Source: Microbacterium galbinum (GTDB lineage: Bacteria; Actinomycetota; Actinomycetes; Actinomycetales; Microbacteriaceae). From it: a DNA stretch of 64,000 nucleotides. Every line of letters begins with the position of its first letter. Position 1 is the first letter of the stretch. The stretch spans positions 2,563,913 to 2,627,912 of the forward strand of contig NZ_JAHWXM010000001.1 in assembly GCF_023091225.1 (NCBI RefSeq), given 5' to 3'. A program made the position numbers and the translations under genes. The notes under the pieces were generated by a model that saw only the letters and a list, made by a program, of their open reading frames with translations, was not told the origin of the DNA and did no database searches. Shown piece after piece: positions 17,360 through 26,356 of the stretch.

Positions 17360-17899
17360 ATGTCGACCCCCGACATCGCCGCCGACGCGGCATCCGAGGA
17401 CGAGTACGAGGGCGCACCCGCCTCGCGGGGCCTCGAGATCGCGTTCGGGGTGGTCGCCCTCGCCTTCACCGCGGGCTACCTCTTCCTCTCCACGCAGATC
17501 CCGCTGCGCCGCGAGGCCGCTCCCGGGCAGATCGACGCCCGATTCTGGCCCCTCGTCATCGGCGTCACCGGCGTGGTCATCGCGATCGCGATCCTCGCCG
17601 TCGCCCTCACCCGGCCGGCACCCACCCGTGAAGACCTCGAGCGCATCCAGCCCGGCGGCTACCTGCGCGTCATCGCCACGCTCGTGATCACCGGCGCCTT
17701 CATCGCGCTCTGGTCGCTCGGCACGGTCATCCTGTTCGGCTACCGCATCGAGGTGTTCCCGGTCGCGGCCGCCCTGCTCATGGCCGCCCTCATGCTCCTC
17801 TACGGCCACCGCCGCTGGCTGAGCCTCGTCATCTACTCCGCCTCCGTCACGGCGTTCGTCTACGTCGTGTTCGGGATGCTCCTGAGGATTCCCCTGTGA
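17360..17899 (+). CDS. TctB-family small membrane subunit
   Basis: A 179-residue protein with four membrane helices (near 28-47, 64-86, 103-127 and 137-175). It opens with a 25-residue acidic cytoplasmic tail. The order and the GQIDARFWPLVIG segment match TctB, the small membrane subunit of the TTT family. ATG 17360 follows AAGGAGA. It overlaps tctA by 4 nt, implying translational coupling. Confidence 0.88.
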   Translation: MSTPDIAADAASEDEYEGAPASRGLEIAFGVVALAFTAGYLFLSTQIPLRREAAPGQIDARFWPLVIGVTGVVIAIAILAVALTRPAPTREDLERIQPGGYLRVIATLVITGAFIALWSLGTVILFGYRIEVFPVAAALLMAALMLLYGHRRWLSLVIYSASVTAFVYVVFGMLLRIPL

Positions 17900-19551
17900 A
17901 CGCGCTCATGGAGGGGCTGAACTCGCTCCTCGACATCTCGATTCTGCTGTACATGCTGGTCGGCCTCGTGCTCGGCTTCATGGTCGGCGCCTTCCCCGGC
18001 ATCACCGCGACCATGGCCGTCGCCCTCGCCGCCGGCTTCACGATGACCCTCGAGCCCGTGCAGGGCCTCGCGGTGCTGCTCACCATCTACGTCGCCGCCA
18101 ACTTCGGCGACCGCGTGCCGTCGATCCTCATCAACACCCCCGGCACCCCGGCATCCATCGCCACCACCCTCGACGGGTACCCGATGGCGAAGCAGGGCAG
18201 GGCCGGACTCGCGCTCACGATCTCGGCGATCGTCTCGGCCGTCGGCATCCTCGCCTCGCTCGTGCTGTTCTCGGTGGCCGCCGTGCCGATCGCGAGCTTC
18301 GCCCGTGACTACTTCAAGTCGCCCGAGCTGTTCGCGCTCGTCGTCTTCGGCATCTCGATCATGATCGGCATCTCGTCGAAGTCGATGCTCAAGGGCATCC
18401 TCGCCGGGCTCTTCGGTCTCATGCTCGGCAGCGTCGGCACGTACGCCGCGACCGCCGACCAGCGCTTCACCTTCGGGGTGCTCGAACTCGTCGAGGGCGT
18501 CAACTTCATCGCCGTGATCATCGGCCTGTTCGGCATCGCCGAGCTGTTCGACCAGCTGCTCACGCACAAGAAGTCGCACGTGCGGCCGATCTCGAGCCTC
18601 GGCCGCTGGTGGCCGAACAGGTCCGAGCTCAAGCAGTCGGGCCGCGCCACCGCGGTCGGCGGCGCCGTCGGCCTCGGGGTCGGACTCATCCCGGCCGCGG
18701 GCGGCGACATCGCCGGCCTCATCGGATGGGAGCGGGCGCGCAAGGCGTCGAAGCACCCCGAGATGTTCGGCAAGGGGTCGATCGAGGGCGTCGCGGCATC
18801 CGACACCGCCTCCAGTGCCACGCTCGGCGGATCGCTGACCACCACGATGGCCCTCGGCATCCCCGGCGACTCCGTGATGGCCGTCATGATCGGCTCGATG
18901 ATCATCTGGGGCATCACCCCCGGACCCACGCTGTTCACCAACCGCCCCGACCTCGTCGTCTCGATCGTCGGCATCATGCTCGTCGCGACCATCCTGTCGC
19001 TCGTGCTCAGCCTCATCCGCATGAAGGGAATGGTGAAGCTGCTCGACGTGCCGCAGCCGTACCTGTGGAGCGGCATCCTGATCTTCTGCATCATCGGCAC
19101 CTACGCGACCTCGAACAGCCTGTCGACGGTCGTCACGATGCTCGTGTTTGGCGTCGTGGGCGTGCTGCTCAAGCGCATGCAGGTGCCGGCCGGCCCCGTC
19201 GTGCTCGGTCTGCTGCTCGGCCCGCTCGCCGAGGAGAACCTCGCCCGCACCCTCGCGATCCTCCCGACGCGCCCGTTCTTCGAGGTCGTCAGCCCGATCG
19301 CGATCGTGCTGCTCGCCCTCGCCGTGCTCTCGATCGTGATGCCCGCGATCCGTGCAGCCCGCAAGCCGCGCGCCGAGCGCAAGTCGCTCGAGGACTCGAT
19401 CCTCGACGACGAGAGCCGCGAGCAGATCGAGAAGGCGCACGACGAACTCGCCGCGAACCCCGACCTGCTCACGTCGACCGTGCGCAACGTCGACACATCC
19501 CCCCGCGCGCTCCGCAAGGCGCGCAAGAACTCCAAGGAGAACGAGAAGTGA
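17896..19551 (+). CDS. TctA-family large membrane subunit
   Basis: A 551-residue permease with about 11-12 helices, carrying the TctA signatures GAFPGITATMAVALAAGFT and GSLTTTMALGIPGDSVMAV. It forms the transport channel with TctB and receives the solute from the TctC lipoprotein. The C-terminal 70 residues are a charged, Lys/Arg/Glu-rich cytoplasmic tail longer than usual. GTG 17896 overlaps the tctB stop; its own stop overlaps the following aldolase start. Confidence 0.92.
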   Translation: MNALMEGLNSLLDISILLYMLVGLVLGFMVGAFPGITATMAVALAAGFTMTLEPVQGLAVLLTIYVAANFGDRVPSILINTPGTPASIATTLDGYPMAKQGRAGLALTISAIVSAVGILASLVLFSVAAVPIASFARDYFKSPELFALVVFGISIMIGISSKSMLKGILAGLFGLMLGSVGTYAATADQRFTFGVLELVEGVNFIAVIIGLFGIAELFDQLLTHKKSHVRPISSLGRWWPNRSELKQSGRATAVGGAVGLGVGLIPAAGGDIAGLIGWERARKASKHPEMFGKGSIEGVAASDTASSATLGGSLTTTMALGIPGDSVMAVMIGSMIIWGITPGPTLFTNRPDLVVSIVGIMLVATILSLVLSLIRMKGMVKLLDVPQPYLWSGILIFCIIGTYATSNSLSTVVTMLVFGVVGVLLKRMQVPAGPVVLGLLLGPLAEENLARTLAILPTRPFFEVVSPIAIVLLALAVLSIVMPAIRAARKPRAERKSLEDSILDDESREQIEKAHDELAANPDLLTSTVRNVDTSPRALRKARKNSKENEK

Positions 19552-20417
19552 CCCGCTACGACATCCTGACCGCCGTCCCCACCGCGTTCCACCGCGACGG
19601 CAGCCTCGACCTGGAGGGGTCGCGCGCGATCTTCCGCTTCGTCGGGCAGTCGGGCAACGAGGGCGCGTTCATCCTGGGCACGACGGGGGAGTTCCCCGCG
19701 GTCGACGTCGAGGAGTTCCGCTCCCTCGTCGGCGCCGCGATCGCCGAACTCGCCGACCGCATGCGCGTGATCGTGCACGTCGGCCAGCCCAGCACCTTCG
19801 AGGCCGTGCGCCTGGTCGAGATCGCCCGCGGACTCGGCGCGACCGAGTTCGCCGCCCTCACCCCGTACTACCTGAAGTCGACCGATGACGCGATCTTCGA
19901 CTACTTCCAGGCGGTGTCGGATGCCGTGGGCGACGGGCGCCTGTACGTCTACATCTACCCGGCGCGCAGCGGCAACACCGTCTCGCCCGAGCTGCTCGTG
20001 CGCCTCGCGGGGCTGCCGAACGTCGTCGGCGCGAAGCTCAGCGAGCTGTCACTCGACGAGATCGCCGCGTACCGCGCGGTCGTGCCCGCCGATTTCGACC
20101 TGTACACGGGAGCCGACCGCGACCTGATCGCCGCCGTCGGTGCCGGCGCGCAGGGCGTCGTCTCGGGCGTCTCGTCGGTCACGCCGAAGCCGTTCCGGGC
20201 GCTCGCGGACGCCGGGCGCTCGGGCGATGCGGGAGCGATCGCCGCCGCCCAGACCGCCGTCGACGACGTCGTGTCCCTGATCGGCGGAGACATGGCGCGC
20301 ATGAAGGAGGCGTACCGCGTGCTCGACGTGGTCGACGCGTACTGCCGCATGGCGATCGCGGAGCCGACCGAGGCCGAGCGCACCGCCGTCGCCGAGGTGG
20401 TCGCCGCGCACCGCTGA
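19548..20417 (+). CDS. DHDPS/NAL-family aldolase linked to the TTT transporter
   Basis: A 289-residue TIM-barrel protein of the dihydrodipicolinate synthase/N-acetylneuraminate lyase superfamily. It has GTTGE at 44-48 and Schiff-base Lys163 (GAKLSE). The Tyr in YVYIYPARSG matches the family's proton-relay region. The GTG overlaps the tctA stop codon by 4 nt. A substrate-uptake gene cluster for carboxylates joined to a class I aldolase suggests breakdown of a 2-keto acid (for example a 2-keto-3-deoxy sugar acid), not lysine synthesis. The actual substrate is unknown. Confidence 0.85.
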   Translation: MTRYDILTAVPTAFHRDGSLDLEGSRAIFRFVGQSGNEGAFILGTTGEFPAVDVEEFRSLVGAAIAELADRMRVIVHVGQPSTFEAVRLVEIARGLGATEFAALTPYYLKSTDDAIFDYFQAVSDAVGDGRLYVYIYPARSGNTVSPELLVRLAGLPNVVGAKLSELSLDEIAAYRAVVPADFDLYTGADRDLIAAVGAGAQGVVSGVSSVTPKPFRALADAGRSGDAGAIAAAQTAVDDVVSLIGGDMARMKEAYRVLDVVDAYCRMAIAEPTEAERTAVAEVVAAHR

Positions 20418-20435
20418 GTATCTCGTGTGGGGGCG

Positions 20436-20480
20436 CTTCGACAGGCTCAGTGACCCAGCCGTATGGGTCCCTGAGCCTTG
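20436..20480. repeat. Inverted dispersed GACAGGCTCAG repeat
   Basis: CTTCGACAGGCTCAGTGACCCA and TGGGTCCCTGAGCCT face each other across 6 nt, after the aldolase gene. It is the inverted-pair form of the repeat found inside grpE (13437) and probably works as a terminator. Confidence 0.7.
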
Positions 20481-20595
20481 CCTGCGGGCCCCGCCCACAG
20501 GAAACCGAAAGGTGGCCTTCCTAGCGTCGAAGACGGGTTCCCCCGCCCGCTCCGCGCCTGGCGCGCGGTGTCCTGCCACGAAGGAAGGCCTCCTC

Positions 20596-21039
20596 ATGAC
20601 GAACACCACCGCCCACACCTCCGCCGCGACCGCGTGGGGGCTCCTCGTCCTCCGCGTCGTCGTCGGCGGCATCTTCTTCGCCCACGGCGCGCAGAAGATC
20701 TTCGAGTACACGCTCGCCGGAACCACGCAGAGCTTCGCCGGGATGGGCGTGCCGCTGCCCGAGATCGCTGCCCCCTTCGTCGCCTTCCTCGAGCTGATCG
20801 GCGGGGCGATGCTGGTGCTCGGCCTCTTCTCGCGCCTCGCCGGCATCCTTCTGGCTGTCGACATGGTGGTGGCGCTCGTGCTGGTGCACCTGCCCGCGGG
20901 CTTCTGGGTCGGCGAGGGTGGCTACGAGTTCGTCGCCCTGCTCGGCGCCTCCGCGCTGGCGATCGCCTTCACGGGTGCCGGACGCTTCTCGGTCGACCGT
21001 GGCGTGCTCCGCGGGCGCGCCCCGGCCTGGCTCGCCTGA
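20596..21039 (+). CDS. DoxX-family membrane protein
   Basis: A 147-residue protein with four helices. GLLVLRVVVGGIFFAHGAQKIF and the later SFAGMGVPLPEIAAPFVAFLE and GGAMLVLGLFSRLAGI segments match DoxX/DoxD-like proteins, which are linked to redox stress and quinone systems in other actinobacteria. ATG 20596 follows GAAGG/CCTCCTC context with weak ribosome binding. A strong terminator follows at 21054-21099, so this is a single-gene transcript. Confidence 0.85.
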   Translation: MTNTTAHTSAATAWGLLVLRVVVGGIFFAHGAQKIFEYTLAGTTQSFAGMGVPLPEIAAPFVAFLELIGGAMLVLGLFSRLAGILLAVDMVVALVLVHLPAGFWVGEGGYEFVALLGASALAIAFTGAGRFSVDRGVLRGRAPAWLA

Positions 21040-21053
21040 CCTCAGGAGACGGA

Positions 21054-21099
21054 ACGACGGATGCCGCGGGGCTCAGCCCCCGCGGCATCCGTCGTTTTC
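21054..21099 (+). terminator. Rho-independent terminator after the DoxX gene
   Basis: A perfect 18-bp stem, ACGACGGATGCCGCGGGG (21054-21071) against 21078-21095, has a 6-nt loop and is followed by TTTT. It isolates DoxX from the sugar-operon promoter. Confidence 0.88.
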
Positions 21100-21120
21100 C
21101 GGAGATCTTTGCACGCGCGA

Positions 21121-21132
21121 GGTTGCGTAACC
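21121..21132 (+). promoter_or_regulatory. Candidate LacI-type site GGTTGCGTAACC
   Basis: The near-palindrome GGTTGCGTAACC lies 9 nt upstream of the -35 box of the sugar ABC operon. GACTACGCAACC, its relative in opposite orientation, lies upstream of the kinase promoter (27441-27452) and of a second LacI gene (41062-41073). Confidence 0.45.
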
Positions 21133-21141
21133 ATTTGGTGC

Positions 21142-21187
21142 TTGACAGGGAGAAGACTACGAAGTTATCTTTATGAAACCGATTTCA
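21142..21187 (+). promoter_or_regulatory. Sugar ABC operon promoter with LacI operator
   Basis: TTGACA at 21142-21147, an 18-nt spacer and TATCTT at 21166-21171 form the promoter; TGAAACCGATTTCA at 21174-21187 is a palindromic LacI-family operator over the start of transcription. It differs by one base from the perfect operator TGAAATCGATTTCA at 27472. Confidence 0.75.
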
Positions 21188-21250
21188 CGCATCCCGAGCG
21201 AGGAGTCGGCTGCACCGTCGCAGAGAACTTGCTGGCCAAAGGAGTGAACA

Positions 21251-22540
21251 GTGAAGTCGAACCCCCTACACCCGTCCCGCAACGCACGCGCGCTGCGGAT
21301 CACCGGCCTCGCCGCCGTCGCCGCCATCGCCCTCGCGGGCTGCGCATCGGGCGGAGAGAGCGATGCCGGAAGCGCCGGAGGAGAGCTGACGTTCTCGAAC
21401 TGGCAGTTCCTCGAAGATGGCAAGGGTCCCATCATCTGGGACGCCGTCAAGGGATACACCGGACCGAACGACGACATCGAGCTCACCAAGGTCGAGATCC
21501 CGTTCGCGAACTACGCCGACAAGCTCAGCACCGAGCTCGGTGCCGGTGGCGGCCCCGACGTCATGGTGCTGCAGGACAGCCAGTTCGCCTCGCTGGTGGA
21601 TGCCGGCGTGCTCGAGCCCCTCGACGACATCGCCGACGAGCTCGGCGACGACCTCAACAACACCAACGAGGCGGGCGTGTTCGACGGCGGGCAGTACGGC
21701 TTCAACTGGGAGCGCCCGACCTACAGCACCGTCATCTACAACAAGGACATCTTCGCGCAGCTCGGACTCGAGGTGCCGACCACGTTCGACGAGTTCCTCA
21801 CCACCGCGCAGACCATCAAGGACGAGCTGGGCATCGCCGGCTGGGCGGGTCGTCACCAGACCGCCGAGATCGACGGCTGGACCCTCGAGATGGCCAACTG
21901 GATCTACGGGTTCGGCGGCGAGCTGAGCGACGGCGATGCACTCACGATCGACCGCGCCGAGAACGTCGAGGCCGTCGAGGCGTTCCTCGAGACCTTCGCC
22001 TCGGGCGTCGCGCCCATCGGCGACGACGCGTCGACGTTCCGCGCGAAGTTCGGCCAGGGCCAGGTCGGGATGCTGTTCGAGAACTCGGGCGTCGCGACCA
22101 CCATCACGAGCAACCCCGACAACGCCGTGAACGGTCAGAACATGGGCGCGGCCCCGCTGCCGCTGGCGAACCCCGGCTCGAACTCGCAGCTGATCATCGC
22201 CGTCAACGCGAACAGCGACAACAAGGAGGCCGCGAAGGACTTCGTGCGCTGGGTGCTCGGCGAGGAGGGGCAGACCGCGATCCGTGCGGGCCTCGGCGCC
22301 TCGGCCATGGCGACCGACGTCGAGCCGGATGCCGCGTTCCTCGAGGCGAACCCCTGGGCGACGCAGTTCCTCGAGGCCGCCAAGACCTCGAAGTCGACGC
22401 TCGTCGAGGGCTTCGAGACCGAGAGCAAGGTCATCTGGCGCGAGGTGCTCACGGCGGTCGAGGACCTGCGGGTCAACGGCGGCGACGTGAAGGCCAAGCT
22501 CGCCGAGGTGCAGGAGACCCTCGAAGCCGAACTCGGCTGA
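21251..22540 (+). CDS. Sugar ABC transporter substrate-binding lipoprotein
   Basis: A 429-residue lipoprotein of the type 1 extracellular sugar-binding family (MalE/UgpB-like): signal peptide with lipobox LAGC and Cys31, followed by two lobes with the GGGPDVMVLQDSQFASLVDAG and KDFVRWVLGEEGQ segments common in this family. It delivers substrate to the two permeases downstream. No ATPase is in the operon, so a shared MsmK/MsiK-type ATPase encoded elsewhere is expected. GTG 21251 follows AAAGGAG. A 15-bp-stem hairpin follows the gene. Confidence 0.92.
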   Translation: MKSNPLHPSRNARALRITGLAAVAAIALAGCASGGESDAGSAGGELTFSNWQFLEDGKGPIIWDAVKGYTGPNDDIELTKVEIPFANYADKLSTELGAGGGPDVMVLQDSQFASLVDAGVLEPLDDIADELGDDLNNTNEAGVFDGGQYGFNWERPTYSTVIYNKDIFAQLGLEVPTTFDEFLTTAQTIKDELGIAGWAGRHQTAEIDGWTLEMANWIYGFGGELSDGDALTIDRAENVEAVEAFLETFASGVAPIGDDASTFRAKFGQGQVGMLFENSGVATTITSNPDNAVNGQNMGAAPLPLANPGSNSQLIIAVNANSDNKEAAKDFVRWVLGEEGQTAIRAGLGASAMATDVEPDAAFLEANPWATQFLEAAKTSKSTLVEGFETESKVIWREVLTAVEDLRVNGGDVKAKLAEVQETLEAELG

Positions 22541-22545
22541 GCACT

Positions 22546-22587
22546 CCGAGGGGCGGGCGGTTCTTCCCCCGGCCGCCCGCCCCTCGG
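22546..22587 (+). terminator. Hairpin after the binding-protein gene
   Basis: CCGAGGGGCGGGCGG (22546-22560) pairs perfectly with CCGCCCGCCCCTCGG (22573-22587) around a 12-nt loop. There is no T tract. Like the hairpin after tctC, it could keep binding-protein mRNA higher than that of the permeases. Confidence 0.6.
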
Positions 22588-22620
22588 CCACTCCTGCGAC
22601 ACGCGAAAGGACACCCGGCC

Positions 22621-23586
22621 ATGGCCACCCCCACGCTCGAGGCGCCGCAGACCGCGCCCCCTGCCTTGCCGCCGAGGCGTCGCCGCGACAGCGGTGCGAT
22701 CTCACGCTTCATCGAGCGCAACGGCGCCTACCTCTTCCTCTTCCCGGCGATCGCCTACCTGGCGATCTTCACGGTCTTCCCCCTGATCCGCGGCGTGCTG
22801 CTGTCGTTCACGGCCACCAAGCTCGTGAACCCCTCGGGTGGGCGCCCGGTCGGTCTCGAGAACTACGACTACCTGCTCTCGAGCGACAAGTTCTGGACCT
22901 CGGTCGCCACGACCCTCCTCTACACGCTCTTCACCGTCGTGTTCTCGGTGGCTATCGGCACCGCCGGCGCCCTGCTGCTCAACACCGCGTTCAAGGGCCG
23001 GGGCATCATCCGCGCGATCGCGACGATCCCGTGGGCCGTGCCCACCGTCGCCGCCGCCCTCATCTTCGTGTGGATCTACAACAACGAGCAGGGCATCCTG
23101 AACCGCACCACCAGCGCACTGGGGCTCGGAGAGCACGGCTGGCTCGTCGATCCGCAGTACGGGCTCTTCGCCGTCACGCTCGCGACGGTCTGGAAGCTCA
23201 CCCCGCTCGTCATGCTCGTGATGCTCAGCGCCCTGCAGAGCGTGCCGCACGAGCTGCGCGAGGCGACCTGGGTCGACGGCGCGACGCGCTTCCAGTCGTT
23301 CCGCGCCGTCACCCTCCCGCACATCATGCCGACCATCCGCGTCATCACGCTGCTCATGACGATCTGGTCGATCCGGCGCTTCGAGATCATCTTCCTCATC
23401 ACCGGCGGCGGACCGCTCGACGTCACCAACACGCTCGTGGTGAACGTCTACCGCACCGCCTTCCAGGACCAGAACCTCGGGCGGGCCGCCGCGATCGGCG
23501 CCCTCGGCCTCGTGCTCTCGCTGCTGGTCACGGTCGTCTACTTCATCGTCGAGCAGATCCAGGAACGTCAGGAGAGCCAGCGATGA
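22621..23586 (+). CDS. Sugar ABC transporter permease (MalF-type)
   Basis: A 321-residue permease with six helices. A 27-residue Pro/Arg cytoplasmic tail leads to helix 1 (YLFLFPAIAYLAIFTVFPLI). The ATPase-coupling (EAA) loop is ELREATWVDGATRFQSF, near residue 215. ATG 22621 follows GAAAGGA. It partners the downstream permease and overlaps it by 4 nt. Confidence 0.93.
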   Translation: MATPTLEAPQTAPPALPPRRRRDSGAISRFIERNGAYLFLFPAIAYLAIFTVFPLIRGVLLSFTATKLVNPSGGRPVGLENYDYLLSSDKFWTSVATTLLYTLFTVVFSVAIGTAGALLLNTAFKGRGIIRAIATIPWAVPTVAAALIFVWIYNNEQGILNRTTSALGLGEHGWLVDPQYGLFAVTLATVWKLTPLVMLVMLSALQSVPHELREATWVDGATRFQSFRAVTLPHIMPTIRVITLLMTIWSIRRFEIIFLITGGGPLDVTNTLVVNVYRTAFQDQNLGRAAAIGALGLVLSLLVTVVYFIVEQIQERQESQR

Positions 23587-24455
23587 CCACCGTGCGCATT
23601 CCCACCGACCTCCCGCGCCGCCGCGGCGTCGCCGCCAAGTTCGGCAGCCTCGGCAAGGCCGCGCTGATCACCCTGCTCGTCGTGTTCGCCGGCTTCCCCG
23701 TCTACTGGATGCTGTCGACCTCGCTCGGCACGGAGGCCTCACTGTACGGCGGATCGCAGCCGCTCGTGCCCGAGGTGCAGAACATCGGGCAGTGGGGCGG
23801 GTTCCTCGCCGACATCCCGATCTTCCGCTGGCTCGGCAACTCCTTCGTGATCGCCGCGGGCACCACGATCCTCAGCCTGGTGCTGGCGACCATGGCCGCC
23901 TACGCGCTCAGCCGCTACAAGTTCCACGGCCGCGGTGTCGCCGGGTTCATCTTCTTCAGCACCCAGATGCTGCCCGAAGCACTGATCATCGTGCCGCTGT
24001 ACGCGATCTTCGCCGGGGCCGGGCTGCTCAACAGCCATTGGGGCCTCGTGCTCGCCGACACCGCGTTCGTGATGCCGGTGGCGATGTTCATCATCAAGAG
24101 CGGCATCGACAAGATCCCCTACGAGATCGAGGAGTCGGCGCGCATCGACGGATGCTCCCGCCTGCGCATCCTCACCACCATCGTGCTGCCACTGGTCATG
24201 CCGAGCATCGCGGCCGCCTCGGTCATCGCGTTCTTCGACGGCTGGAACGAGTTCATGTTCGCGAACACGTTCATCTCGTCGAGCGATCTGTGGCCGGCAT
24301 CCGTGGGTCTGTCGTCGTTCCTCGGCCAGTTCTACACGCCGATGAACGTCGTGATGTTCTGCGCCCTGCTGTTCGCCCTGCCCGCCATCATCTTCTTCCT
24401 GTGGGCGCAGCGCGGCATCGTGTCGGGGCTGACCGCCGGATCCGTCAAGGGCTGA
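23583..24455 (+). CDS. Sugar ABC transporter permease (MalG-type)
   Basis: A 290-residue permease with six helices. The EAA coupling loop EIEESARIDGCSRLRI is near residue 180. It forms the membrane channel with the preceding permease. ATG 23583 overlaps the previous stop codon (ATGA). No ATPase gene follows, as in other actinobacterial sugar systems. Confidence 0.93.
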   Translation: MTTVRIPTDLPRRRGVAAKFGSLGKAALITLLVVFAGFPVYWMLSTSLGTEASLYGGSQPLVPEVQNIGQWGGFLADIPIFRWLGNSFVIAAGTTILSLVLATMAAYALSRYKFHGRGVAGFIFFSTQMLPEALIIVPLYAIFAGAGLLNSHWGLVLADTAFVMPVAMFIIKSGIDKIPYEIEESARIDGCSRLRILTTIVLPLVMPSIAAASVIAFFDGWNEFMFANTFISSSDLWPASVGLSSFLGQFYTPMNVVMFCALLFALPAIIFFLWAQRGIVSGLTAGSVKG

Positions 24456-24484
24456 GCGCCCTGCAACCTGGAGTATCGAAAGAC

Positions 24485-25318
24485 ATGTCTGAAGGATTCG
24501 ACCCGCTGTTCTCCGTGCGCGACAAGGTGGTGGTCGTCACCGGCGGCTTCGGCCAGATCGGCGCCGAGTTCGTGCGCGAACTGCACGGGCGCGGTGCCCG
24601 CGTCGCCGTCACCTCGCGCCGCGAGGTGGCCGACCCGTCGGCGGAGCTCGGCATCGCCGACCCCGACGGACGGCTGCTCGCGGTCGCGATGGACATCACC
24701 GACCAGCAGAGCGTGGATGCCGGATTCGACCGGGTGCTGGAGACCTGGGGCGTGCCGACCGTCGTGGTCAACAACGCGGGCCTCGACACCCAGCCCAGCG
24801 CGCCGCCCGAGGTCTCGGGCCCGTTCGAGCAGTTCCCCGCCGAGGTGTTCCGCGAGGTGGTCGACACGAACCTCGTCGGCACCTTCCTCGTCACCCAGGC
24901 GGCCGGTCGTCGGATGCGCGACGCCGGACTCGGCGGCTCGATCGTCAACGTCGGATCGATCTACGGCATGGTCTCGCCGGTGCAGGACATCTACGCCTAC
25001 AAGGCCGAGCAGACCGGCATCCCGTTCATCAAGCCGGTCGCGTACTCGGCCGCGAAGTCGGGCCTCTACAACCTCACCCGCTACTGCGCGACGTACTGGG
25101 GGCGCGCCGGCATCCGCGTCAACACGCTCACGCCCTCGGGTGTGCGCCGCGACACGCAGGACGCGACCTTCCAGGCCAACTACACCGCGCGCATGCCGAT
25201 CGGACGGATGGCCGAGGCGAACGAGTTCAACGGCGCCCTGGTCTTCCTCGCCTCCGACGCTTCGACCTACATGACCGGCTCGAACGTCGTCGTCGACGGA
25301 GGGTGGACGGCGTGGTGA
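24485..25318 (+). CDS. Short-chain dehydrogenase/reductase of the sugar operon
   Basis: A 277-residue NAD(P)-dependent oxidoreductase. TGGFGQIG binds the cofactor at 19-26; NNAG follows near 97; the catalytic Tyr187 and Lys191 are in YSAAK, with Ser in VNVGSIYGM about 30 residues earlier. The serine-to-tyrosine gap is longer than usual because of an EQTGIPFIKPVA segment. The context, between sugar permeases and a NanA-like aldolase, suggests oxidation of the imported sugar or its acid. ATG 24485 was chosen; the previous permease stops 29 nt before. Confidence 0.88.
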   Translation: MSEGFDPLFSVRDKVVVVTGGFGQIGAEFVRELHGRGARVAVTSRREVADPSAELGIADPDGRLLAVAMDITDQQSVDAGFDRVLETWGVPTVVVNNAGLDTQPSAPPEVSGPFEQFPAEVFREVVDTNLVGTFLVTQAAGRRMRDAGLGGSIVNVGSIYGMVSPVQDIYAYKAEQTGIPFIKPVAYSAAKSGLYNLTRYCATYWGRAGIRVNTLTPSGVRRDTQDATFQANYTARMPIGRMAEANEFNGALVFLASDASTYMTGSNVVVDGGWTAW

Positions 25319-26232
25319 ACGACCTGCTGGGCACGCGGCTCTTCATGGCCGCCGTCACCCCGATGCGCTCCGACGAGAGCGTCGACCATCAGGCGCTCGC
25401 CGCGATGCTCGACGGCGACATCCGCCGGGGCGTCGAGGGCGTCTACGTGTGCGGCTCGTCGGGGGAGGGCGTGCTGCTCTCGGAGGCCGAGCGCATCGCG
25501 GTGGCCGAGACCGCCGTCGCCGCCGCCGCGGGTCGCGTGCCCGTCGTCTCGCACGTGGGTGCGATGTCGACCGGTGAGGCGGTGCGCATCGCGCAGGCCG
25601 CGAAGGATGCCGGGGTCGGCGCGATCTCGATGATCCCGCCGCTCTACTACGGCTACTCCACCGACGACGTCGTGAGGCACTTCCGCACCGTGATCGACGC
25701 CGTCGACCTGCCGTTCGTGCTCTACAACATCCCGCAGTTCACCGGCCGCGACATCTCGGAGGGCGGCTTCGACGAACTGCTCGCCCTGCCGCAGGTGATC
25801 GGCGTCAAGCACACCTCGCGCAACCTCTACGGCGCCGAGCGCATCCTGCACCGCTACCCGCACCAGACGCTCATCAACGGGTTCGACGAGTTCTACCTGC
25901 CGGCGCTGTCGATCGGTGCGCGAGGAGCGATCGGCACCACCGTCGCGCTGCAGATCGAGCTCTTCCTGTCGCTGCGCCGCCGGTTCGAGGCGGGCGACCT
26001 CGCCGGGGCGCGCGCCGTGCAGGTGCGCATCAACGACACGGTCGAGGCGATGGTCGAGGTCGGCGTCTTCGGCGCCGCGAAGTACCTCGGCGGCAAGGCA
26101 TCCGCTCTGTCGCTCGGTGACTGCCGTTCGCCGCTGCCGCCCCTCGACGACGCCGCGCGCGCCCGACTCGACGAGGTGCACGCCCGCCTCCAGCACCACA
26201 TCGCGACGACCGCCGCCGAGGACGCCGCCTGA
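25312..26232 (+). CDS. NanA-like aldolase of the sugar operon
   Basis: A 306-residue class I aldolase of the DHDPS/NAL superfamily. GSSGEG is at 48-53, and Lys166 in GVKHTS is the Schiff-base residue; YNIPQFTG matches the NanA form, as does NGFDEFYLPAL. With an SDR just upstream, a plausible job is cleaving a 2-keto-3-deoxy acid to pyruvate and an aldehyde. Two nested starts, GTG 25312 and 25315, both overlap the SDR stop; 25312 has the better GGAGGG spacing. True sialate lyase function is possible but no nanE or nanK is visible. Confidence 0.85.
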   Translation: MVNDLLGTRLFMAAVTPMRSDESVDHQALAAMLDGDIRRGVEGVYVCGSSGEGVLLSEAERIAVAETAVAAAAGRVPVVSHVGAMSTGEAVRIAQAAKDAGVGAISMIPPLYYGYSTDDVVRHFRTVIDAVDLPFVLYNIPQFTGRDISEGGFDELLALPQVIGVKHTSRNLYGAERILHRYPHQTLINGFDEFYLPALSIGARGAIGTTVALQIELFLSLRRRFEAGDLAGARAVQVRINDTVEAMVEVGVFGAAKYLGGKASALSLGDCRSPLPPLDDAARARLDEVHARLQHHIATTAAEDAA

Positions 26233-26242
26233 CCCCGCGCGC

Positions 26243-26310
26243 GTGCATCGACCGGTGCGAAATGACGGTTCTCGCGGGCCATAGTCGACGTTTCACATCG
26301 ATCGATGCAC
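26243..26310. repeat. Imperfect inverted repeat before the LacI gene
   Basis: GTGCATCGACCGGTGCGAAA (from 26243) faces the reverse complement of 26286-26310 (GTGCATCGATCGATGTGAAACG) with a few mismatches around an 18-nt loop. It lies between the aldolase stop and the LacI promoter and probably terminates the operon. A TAGGGT -10-like box follows at 26323-26328. Confidence 0.65.
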
Positions 26311-26356
26311 CGGCGGGGCGGATAGGGTGAAGCATCCGGGCAGCAGAGGGCGGGAT

